Part shown: positions 13,931 to 18,825 of the stretch, in pieces
Layout: each line of letters begins with the position of its first letter
How positions within the stretch are numbered: the first letter of the stretch is position 1
NCBI GenBank assembly: GCA_964638815.1
Contig: CAZXBB010000055.1
Span: forward strand, 1-18,825
Length of the DNA stretch: 18,825 nucleotides
Direction: 5' to 3'
Source: CAZXBB01 sp964638815
GTDB lineage: Bacteria; Planctomycetota; Phycisphaerae; Phycisphaerales; SM1A02
Made by a program: the position numbers and the translations under genes
The notes under the pieces: model-generated
Seen by the model: only the letters and a program-made list of their open reading frames with translations
Told to the model about the DNA's origin: nothing
Database searches by the model: none

Positions 13931-14431
13931 ATGAGCACCAACCGACCGACCGGCAGCAGGAAGCCCACGACCCGCACGAAGGCCACGGCAAAGACGTTGC
14001 CCGCGAAGGAGACAGGCAAGAAGACCGCGGGGAAGTCGCCGGCGAAGAAGAAGCCGGCCGCGAGGAAGAAGGCCGGCGCGAAGAAGACGCCGGCCGCGAA
14101 GAAGACGTCGGCCGCGAAGAAGACGTCGGCCGCGAAGAAGACGCCGGCCGCGAAGAAGACGCCGGCCGCAAAGAAGACGCCGGCGAAGAAGACGCCGGCC
14201 GCGAAGAAGACGCCGGTCGCGAAGAAGAAGGTCGCTCCCCGTGGGAAGGCGACCACACCGCCGCGGCCGAAGCCCATCGAGACTGCGCAGCACTTCGGCG
14301 CCTCCGCCGGCAGCGCAAACGGCACCGACGCGCGTCACGACTCTGCCAACGCGAACGGCCATGCCCATGCGGGGCAGCCGGGCTGGCTCGACCGCTTCAG
14401 GGACTTCGTGCGGCGGCTCTATGACGTCTGA
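13931..14431 (+). CDS. Lysine-rich histone H1-like DNA-binding protein
   Basis: A 166-residue protein. Residues 1-50 are Lys/Thr/Ala-rich. Residues 51-100 are eight tandem KKTPAA-type units ending in KKK, the pattern of eukaryotic H1 tails and of bacterial H1-like proteins (Hc1, AlgP-type), which bind and compact DNA through charge. A Pro-rich link (TTPPRPKP) and a Gly/Asn/His-rich spacer (about 122-149) lead to an unusual C-terminal amphipathic segment, GWLDRFRDFVRRLYDV (151-166), in which hydrophobic residues recur every three to four positions. There is no globular winged-helix domain. The nucleoid role is inferred from composition. The start has a strong Shine-Dalgarno sequence and the gene stands alone, divergent from rnd and convergent with the sigma factor gene (31 bases between). 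Confidence 0.82.
   Translation: MSTNRPTGSRKPTTRTKATAKTLPAKETGKKTAGKSPAKKKPAARKKAGAKKTPAAKKTSAAKKTSAAKKTPAAKKTPAAKKTPAKKTPAAKKTPVAKKKVAPRGKATTPPRPKPIETAQHFGASAGSANGTDARHDSANANGHAHAGQPGWLDRFRDFVRRLYDV
14081..14224 (+). repeat. 18-bp tandem repeat coding KKTPAA
   Basis: Eight in-frame units (KKTPAA, two KKTSAA, KKTPAA twice, a five-residue KKTPA, KKTPAA, KKTPVA) of nearly identical 18-base DNA. The high identity suggests recent expansion by slippage or unequal exchange, so copy number may differ between strains. Confidence 0.88.
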
Positions 14432-14462
14432 GGGCGGCGTCTGACCCGGAACCCCTTCGGAC

Positions 14463-15419
14463 TCAGCCCTCCTCCACCTGCCGCCGCAGCCGCGACATCA
14501 CGTGCGCCTCGATCTGCCGCACGCGCTCGCGCGTGAGGCCCACCTCCCGTCCGACCTCCTTGAGCGTCATCGCCTCGCGTCCTTCGAGGCCGAAGCGCAG
14601 GCGGAAGACGCGGGCGTACCGCTCGTCCATCGCCGCGAGGAGCCTCTCGACCTTCCGCATGTCCTCGCCGGCCGCGATCGACCGCTCCGGTGCGAGCTGA
14701 GGCGGCGTGGCGTCCGGGCCGGCGGCGCCCTGCGTGTCGAGCAGCTCGCGGGGACGCCCCTCGTGGGCGCGCACCGCACGACGCAGGTACTCGACCTGGC
14801 TGCGCGACAGGTCCAGCTCCTTCGCGAGCTCCGCCTGCGTCGGCGGTCTTCCGAGCGCGTCGGTGCGCTCGCGCTCGGTCGCCTTCCACCGCGTGATCAG
14901 CTCGATCATGTAGGCCGGAATGTGGATCGGCTGCCGCGCGTTCATCAGCGATCGCTTGATCGCCTGCTTGATCCACCACGACGCGTAGGTCGAGAACCGC
15001 GCGCCGCGGGAGGGATCGAAGCCGTCCACGGCACGGATCAACCCGATGTTGCCCTCGGCGATGATGTCGGCCATCGCGAGCCCGCGGTGGACGTAGTGAC
15101 GCCCGATCGACACGACGAGCCGGAGATTCGCGTTCACGAGCCGCCCGCGCGCTTCGGGATCGTTGTCGTTGACGATGCGCCAGCCGAGCATCTTCTCCTC
15201 GTCCGCGGTCAGCAGCTTGTAGCGGTTGATGCACTTGAAGTAGAGGTTGAGCTCGGACTCGACGCCGCTGGTGCGCGGGGCGGTGGCGATCCGCGTCGCG
15301 CGGGCCGGAGCGCGGCGGGGGTCATCCACCGAGTCCCGGCGTGCTTCCGTAGGGCGGGCGCCGCGTGTTTCCCCCGCGCGGGCCCCGCGCGGCCTGGACC
15401 CCGACAGCGTGTTGCGCAT
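14463..15419 (-). CDS. RNA polymerase sigma-70 family factor (RpoD-like, short N-terminus)
   Basis: A 318-residue sigma factor. After a 50-residue disordered Arg-rich N-terminus come region 1.2 (about 56-90, SELNLYFKCINRYKLLT), region 2 (92-165, including LVNANLRLVVSIGRHY and RFSTYASWWIKQAIKRS), region 3 (170-250) and region 4 (255-316) with the helix-turn-helix TLKEVGREVGLTRERVRQIEA. It lacks the long region 1.1 and non-conserved insert of a full primary sigma, so it is best seen as a group 2-like factor. In region 2.4 the glutamine that reads -12 is kept (KQAIK), but the position of E. coli Thr440 is Lys. This may shift -10 recognition. ATG 15419 has AGGAG 7 bases upstream. It lies downstream of comM on the same strand with a hairpin between, so it is probably transcribed separately. 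Confidence 0.93.
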   Translation of the reverse strand: MRNTLSGSRPRGARAGETRGARPTEARRDSVDDPRRAPARATRIATAPRTSGVESELNLYFKCINRYKLLTADEEKMLGWRIVNDNDPEARGRLVNANLRLVVSIGRHYVHRGLAMADIIAEGNIGLIRAVDGFDPSRGARFSTYASWWIKQAIKRSLMNARQPIHIPAYMIELITRWKATERERTDALGRPPTQAELAKELDLSRSQVEYLRRAVRAHEGRPRELLDTQGAAGPDATPPQLAPERSIAAGEDMRKVERLLAAMDERYARVFRLRFGLEGREAMTLKEVGREVGLTRERVRQIEAHVMSRLRRQVEEG

Positions 15420-15426
15420 GTTGCCT

Positions 15427-15431
15427 CTCCT
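15427..15431 (-). promoter_or_regulatory. Ribosome binding site (AGGAG)
   Basis: AGGAG lies 7 bases before ATG 15419 on the minus strand, inside a longer GGAGGAGAGG purine tract preceded by a run of G. It fixes the sigma factor start. Confidence 0.7.
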
Positions 15432-15599
15432 CCCCCCCCAGCCCTGTCTCGTCCCACGTCGGCGCCCCGGGCCCCTCGTCCTTGTCGCAAAGAGCCTGCC
15501 AGGGCATGGCTGATTCGCGGATTGGCGCGCAAATCGCCTTGAACAAGAGTCCTACGCAGCTGCCTCCACCAGGGATCGCCCCTTCCCCGGAAACCATGT

Positions 15600-15635
15600 G
15601 GGGTTCCGCCCCCGCCCGATCGGGGCGGAGACCCC
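15600..15635 (-). terminator. Candidate terminator downstream of comM
   Basis: CCGCCCC (15606-15612) pairs with GGGGCGG (15622-15628) over a 9-base loop, and GGGGT (15600-15604) with ACCCC (15631-15635) outside a small bulge, giving a 12-bp GC-rich hairpin. It lies 38 bases after the comM stop on the minus strand. The rest of the 254-base gap to the sigma gene shows no clear promoter hexamers. Confidence 0.55.
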
Positions 15636-15673
15636 AATCGGGGCCCCGGACCTCGTGCCGCGGGCTGCCGGGC

Positions 15674-17302
15674 TCATCCTGCCGCGCCCCGGCCCCCGGG
15701 CATGCGGTCGAGCAGCCGGTACTGCACGGCCTCGGCGACGTGGTGGGTCTCGACGCCCTCACGGCCCTCGAGGTCGGCGATGGTGCGCGCGACGCGGCGG
15801 ATCTTGTCGTAGGCTCGCGCGCTGAGCCCGAGTTCCGTCAGCGCCTGGCCGAGCAGCGTGCGCGCCGACTCCGGGAGCGCCGCGCAGCGGTCGAGCACCT
15901 TCCCGCGCAGCTCGGCGTTCGTCAACGGTCCCTGGCGCCGGTGCTGCACGGCCCGCGCCGCGACGACGCGTTCGCGCACCGTCGCGCTGTCGGTGCCGCC
16001 GCGCGGCGCGGTGAGCGCGCGGAACGGAACGGCCGGCACCTCGACGTGGATGTCGATGCGATCGATGAGCGGACCGGAGAGCCGCGAGAGGTACTGCTCC
16101 ATCGCGCGGCGTGACGCGGCGTCGGAACCCGCGTCGCCCTGCGCCGTCGGGTTGAGCGCGGCGACAAGCATGAACCGCGCTGGAAAGCAGACGGAGCCGC
16201 GGGCGCGGGCGATCGTGACGCACCCGTCCTCGAGCGGCTGCCGAAGCGTCTCCAGGACGGCGCGGCTGAATTCCGGCATCTCGTCGAGGAACAGCACGCC
16301 GCGGTGGGCGAGCGTGACGTCGCCGGGACGCGGCACGGTGCCGCCACCGATGATTGCCGCCGCCGAGGCCGTGTGGTGCGGCGCGCGCACGGGACGCGTG
16401 AGGACCAGCGGATGATCGCCCCGCGCGAGGGCGAGGCCGGCGCTCGAATAGATACGCGTGACCTCGAGCGCTTCGGCCGGCGTGAGCGGCGGCAATACGC
16501 CGGGCAGCGCCTTGGCCATCATCGACTTCCCGGTGCCGGCGGGCCCGATCATGAGGACGTTGTGCCCGCCCGCCGCCGCGATCGTGATCGCCCGCTTCGC
16601 CGCCTCCTGGCCTCGGACCTCCCCGAGATCGACCGGCGCGACCGCCCGGGCGATGGCGGCGCCGGTGTCCACGCCCGGCGTCGGCGCGATGTCGTGGACG
16701 CCGTTGAGAAATGCGACGACCTCCTCGATGCGCGCCGCGGCGTACACCTCGATGCCTTCGACCACCGCCGCCTCGCGCGCGTTCCCGAGCGGCACGATCA
16801 CGCCGCGTCTGCCCATCGCCCGCGCGAGCATCGCGAGGCTGACGACCCCGCGCACCGGCCGCACGCGTCCGTCGAGGGCGAGCTCGCCGGCGACGAGGAA
16901 CTCGCGCACGCTCGGCCGGGTGCGATGCCCCCCGGCGGCGCGGGCCTCGCCGGCGCCGCCGGCGTCATCGGCGTCATCGGGGCCGTGGACGCCATCGACC
17001 GCGGCCGCCGGAGCGATCGTCCGGTTCGCGTGCAGCATGGCCAGGGCGATCGGCAGATCGAAGACGGGCCCCTCCTTCCGGATATCCGCAGGCGCGAGGT
17101 TCACGGTGATCCGCGCGTACGGATAGCGGAAGCCTGCGTTGACGATCGCGGTGCGCACGCGGTCAATCGACTCCCGCACCGCTGCATCGGGCAGACCGAC
17201 GACGGTGGTCCTCGCCAGCTCCGCCGCGGTGAGGGCCACCTCCACCTCGCAGGGCACGGCGTCGATGCCCTGGAGCACGAAGCTGTCCACCCGGGAGATC
17301 AC
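15674..17302 (-). CDS. comM: YifB/ComM family Mg-chelatase-like AAA+ ATPase
   Basis: A 542-residue protein from GTG 17302 (MISRVDSFVLQGIDA, matching the family's N-terminus). ComM is a hexameric helicase that promotes branch migration when transformed DNA integrates; many non-competent bacteria also carry it. The N-terminal Lon-protease-like domain (1-200) includes VVGLPDAAVRESIDRVR and NLAPADIRKEGPVFDLPIA. The AAA+ domain has Walker A GPAGTGKS (253-260), Walker B GVLFLDEM (335-342) and RLSGPLIDRIDIHVEVP (407-423), and a helical C-terminal Mg-chelatase domain follows (470-535). Two oddities are a 35-residue Asp/Gly/Ala insert at about 97-131, and ALNPTAQGDAGSD (382-394), where many relatives have a cysteine cluster. 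No Shine-Dalgarno sequence is visible. A set of alternative hairpins lies 29 bases upstream. Confidence 0.93.
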   Translation of the reverse strand: MISRVDSFVLQGIDAVPCEVEVALTAAELARTTVVGLPDAAVRESIDRVRTAIVNAGFRYPYARITVNLAPADIRKEGPVFDLPIALAMLHANRTIAPAAAVDGVHGPDDADDAGGAGEARAAGGHRTRPSVREFLVAGELALDGRVRPVRGVVSLAMLARAMGRRGVIVPLGNAREAAVVEGIEVYAAARIEEVVAFLNGVHDIAPTPGVDTGAAIARAVAPVDLGEVRGQEAAKRAITIAAAGGHNVLMIGPAGTGKSMMAKALPGVLPPLTPAEALEVTRIYSSAGLALARGDHPLVLTRPVRAPHHTASAAAIIGGGTVPRPGDVTLAHRGVLFLDEMPEFSRAVLETLRQPLEDGCVTIARARGSVCFPARFMLVAALNPTAQGDAGSDAASRRAMEQYLSRLSGPLIDRIDIHVEVPAVPFRALTAPRGGTDSATVRERVVAARAVQHRRQGPLTNAELRGKVLDRCAALPESARTLLGQALTELGLSARAYDKIRRVARTIADLEGREGVETHHVAEAVQYRLLDRMPGGRGAAG

Positions 17303-17330
17303 TTGCGGAGGTTACGGCCGCATCGGGGGA

Positions 17331-17357
17331 TCACCGCAATCGCGGTGAAAATACCGC
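17331..17357 (-). promoter_or_regulatory. Overlapping alternative hairpins upstream of comM
   Basis: TCACCGC (17331-17337) pairs with GCGGTGA (17342-17348) over four bases. The same GCGGT (17342-17346) can instead pair with ACCGC at 17353-17357 over six bases. The two structures exclude each other. They sit 29 bases upstream of GTG 17302 and could be an attenuator-like leader or a tandem operator. Confidence 0.4.
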
Positions 17358-17387
17358 AGGATCCGGTTCAGGCAGGAGCCGCCTGCT

Positions 17388-17406
17388 CCGGGGACACGTG
17401 CCCCGG
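17388..17406. other. Near-palindrome CCGGGG-A-CACGTG-CCCCGG
   Basis: Arms CCGGGG (17388-17393) and CCCCGG (17401-17406) flank CACGTG (17395-17400) with one unpaired A. It lies 45 bases after the stop of the coiled-coil gene and 86 bases upstream of comM. It could be a terminator hairpin or a binding site. Confidence 0.35.
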
Positions 17407-17450
17407 GGAAGGGCCGGTCGCCGCGACGTGCGCAGGCGGGCAACGTCCCC

Positions 17451-18092
17451 TCAGGCGCTCTCGCGCAGGGCGAGGATCAGCTCGACCTTGCCGATCTGCT
17501 CGTCGAGCGTCTGGGCGATCGCGACCGGGTCGTGGCCGCCGTCCGCGAGCTCGTACACCTGCGTGGTGAGCGGGTCGAGCGGGATGCCCGCCGGGACCGG
17601 CGTCGCGCGGGCGGGCGTCTCGTCGTCGGGCGCAGCGGCGTCGGGCGCGGCGTCGTCGGGCGCGGCGTCGTCGGACACGCCGTCGGGCGTCGTGTCGTCG
17701 GTCGCGAACGCGGTCGCGAGCGGGATCGCGCCTCCCCCGCTCCGGCGCAACGTCGCGATGCGCTCGTCCGCCTGGACGATGAGCTGCTCGAGCCGCGCGG
17801 CCTTCACGTCGAGCTGGGCGGCGAGGCGACGTGCCGTGTCCACGAGCTCCGCCCGGGCGCCCTCGACGCTGTCCCGCGCTCCCGCGCTCGCCTTGATCCG
17901 CTCGATACGCTCGTGCGGCGTCGGCGTCGCGGCCTGGCGCCGCGCGATCTTGCCGCGGATCGACCAGATCAGGATGAGCCCGAGCACCAGGACCCCGACC
18001 ACCAGCATGACCACAGCGAGAACGTTCGGCTCGACCGCTTTCGCGCCCGTCGCGCCGGTCGTGGTCATCACAGTGGCTGAAATCACGTCCAT
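17451..18092 (-). CDS. Membrane-anchored coiled-coil hypothetical protein
   Basis: No firm family. It has 213 residues: a short N-terminal segment, one transmembrane helix (about 23-45, NVLAVVMLVVGVLVLGLILIW), a basic stop-transfer patch (RGKIARRQ), a long charged helix likely to form a coiled coil (about 60-118), an acidic Ala/Pro repeat (131-160), and a C-terminal motif VYELADGGHDPVAIAQTLDE / GKVELILALR (180-210). The last motif resembles the short helix-turn-helix-like end of membrane coiled-coil proteins annotated as DUF2802/DUF6115, where it is written roughly IxxLxxxGxSxxEIAxxLxxxxGEVELxLxL; I cannot confirm this. The N-terminus is expected outside, the rest in the cytoplasm. ATG 18092 has AGG within the preceding bases. 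It is divergent from tilS with 33 bases between starts. Confidence 0.8.
   Translation of the reverse strand: MDVISATVMTTTGATGAKAVEPNVLAVVMLVVGVLVLGLILIWSIRGKIARRQAATPTPHERIERIKASAGARDSVEGARAELVDTARRLAAQLDVKAARLEQLIVQADERIATLRRSGGGAIPLATAFATDDTTPDGVSDDAAPDDAAPDAAAPDDETPARATPVPAGIPLDPLTTQVYELADGGHDPVAIAQTLDEQIGKVELILALRESA
17613..17702 (-). repeat. 15-bp tandem repeat coding DDAAP
   Basis: In-frame units code SDDAAPDDAAPDAAAPDDE-type sequence in the linker between the coiled coil and the C-terminal motif. The DNA units (GGCGCGGCGTCGTCG on the + strand) are nearly identical, pointing to recent slippage. Confidence 0.75.
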
Positions 18093-18125
18093 CCCTGGCC
18101 TTCATCGGCAAGATACCATCAGTCC

Positions 18126-18825
18126 ATGGCGAGTGTGTCCCCCCCCGCTTCTCCCCCGGTCGTCGCCGGGCCGGCTCTCCCGCTCGCGGCGCGGCGTCAT
18201 CCGTTCGTCGCCCGCGTGGCGATCCGGCTGCGGCGGCGGTGCGATGTTCGGGGCGGGGCGACCGTCGCCGTCGGGCTCAGCGGCGGGGCGGACTCCGTCG
18301 CCCTGCTCGCGGCGCTCGCCGTCATCCGCGGTCGTGGCCGCGCGCGGTGCCGGGTGACGCCCGTCGCCGTGCACGTCCATCACCATCTCCGCGGCGCGAC
18401 CGCCGATGCCGACGCCGCGTTCGCGCGGGATCTCGCCGCCCGGCTCGACGTGCCGTTCGCCAGGCGCGACATCGACCCGGGCCGCGCGCCGGGCAACACC
18501 GCCGCCGCCGCCCGCGGGCAACGCTACGACGCGCTCCTCGACGCCGCCCGCGAAGCCGGCGCCGCGCACGTCGCCGTCGGTCATCACGCCGACGACCAGC
18601 TCGAGACGATGCTCATCGCGCTGTGCCGCGGCGCGGGTCTCGCCGGGCTCCGCGGCATGCCGTGGTCGCGTCCGCTCGGCGGCGACGTCACGCTCGTGCG
18701 GCCGCTGCTCGATCGGCGCCGCGCCGAGTGCGAGGCGTTCTGCGCGGCCGCCGGGACCGGCTGGCGCGACGACCCGGGCAATACCGACCCGGCCAACCTG
18801 CGCGCCCGCGTGCGTCGCGACCTGC
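18126..18825 (+). CDS. tilS: tRNA(Ile)-lysidine synthase, N-terminal part (cut by the window edge)
   Basis: The frame from ATG 18126 stays open to the right edge and gives 233 residues of the N-terminal PP-loop ATPase domain. TilS attaches lysine to C34 of tRNA(Ile) CAU, changing its decoding from AUG to AUA, and is essential in most bacteria. Visible signatures are the PP-loop SGGADS (52-57) after VAVGL, VAVHVHHHLRG (80-90), the ARxxRY motif (ARGQRY, 129-134), and GHHADDQLETML (152-163), which carries residues for ATP and metal binding. WRDDPGNTD and LRARVRRDL (213-233) match the conserved end of the catalytic domain. The protein begins with a Pro-rich 20-residue stretch. There is no clear Shine-Dalgarno sequence. 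Only 33 bases separate it from the divergent hypothetical, so the promoters must overlap or lie within the opposite gene. Confidence 0.92.
   Translation, partial: MASVSPPASPPVVAGPALPLAARRHPFVARVAIRLRRRCDVRGGATVAVGLSGGADSVALLAALAVIRGRGRARCRVTPVAVHVHHHLRGATADADAAFARDLAARLDVPFARRDIDPGRAPGNTAAAARGQRYDALLDAAREAGAAHVAVGHHADDQLETMLIALCRGAGLAGLRGMPWSRPLGGDVTLVRPLLDRRRAECEAFCAAAGTGWRDDPGNTDPANLRARVRRDL

Noticed and set aside
13600..14325. N-terminal extension of the ribonuclease D frame by more than 200 residues
   Set aside because: The extension is the antisense reading of the KKTPAA repeat (Phe/Ala-rich FFAAGV units) plus intergenic DNA. The family starts just before PITDAGAL, close to GTG 13599.
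14502..15542. A 346-codon + strand frame opposite the sigma factor gene
   Set aside because: No domain pattern. The minus strand encodes all sigma-70 regions with a strong Shine-Dalgarno sequence.

Overview
The window is very GC-rich bacterial chromosome, densely packed with genes on both strands. The gene mix suggests a member of the Planctomycetota, possibly Phycisphaerae-like: a Gfo/Idh/MocA oxidoreductase beside a Tat-exported TIM-barrel sugar isomerase-like protein, a large two-partner-secretion (TPS) haemagglutinin-like protein, a lysine-repeat histone H1-like protein, and two c-di-GMP-related proteins. That assignment is an inference from gene content and was not tested by search. I see no tRNA, rRNA, CRISPR array, insertion sequence or prophage gene.

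Layout. Bases 1-1966 (+) hold the end of a Gfo/Idh/MocA oxidoreductase and a Tat-signal sugar phosphate isomerase/epimerase-like protein, probably one operon. Bases 1986-5729 (-) encode a 1247-residue secreted haemagglutinin-type beta-helix protein. It shares a repeat-rich divergent control region with an orphan beta-order DNA methyltransferase (5987-6820, +). Bases 6866-9025 (-) encode a membrane-bound PAS-GGDEF-EAL protein, followed by a conserved-looking hypothetical with an Asp-rich repeat (9127-9795, -). Divergent to that is an HDOD protein with a decayed GGDEF domain (10090-11610, +). Then come a small secreted Tyr-rich protein (11696-12277, -), ribonuclease D (12382-13599, -), the histone H1-like protein (13931-14431, +), a sigma-70 family factor (14463-15419, -), a ComM/YifB AAA ATPase (15674-17302, -), a membrane-anchored coiled-coil hypothetical (17451-18092, -), and the start of tRNA(Ile)-lysidine synthase (18126 onward, +, cut by the window edge).

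How the genes relate. Most are single-gene units, so no clear multi-gene system is present. The nearest to a functional theme is surface attachment and c-di-GMP signalling: a secreted haemagglutinin-like protein, a GGDEF-EAL protein with an altered I-site spacing and altered EAL residues, and an HDOD/pseudo-GGDEF protein lie within 10 kb. Housekeeping information genes (RNase D, sigma factor, ComM, TilS) fill the right side.

The most unusual local property is a recurrence of in-frame short tandem repeats. Asp-rich repeats (12- or 15-bp units) occur in three unrelated genes, an 18-bp Lys repeat in the histone-like gene, and a 9-bp Tyr repeat in the secreted protein. The other points worth a second look are the repeat-and-palindrome cluster between the haemagglutinin and methyltransferase genes and a mutually exclusive hairpin set upstream of comM.
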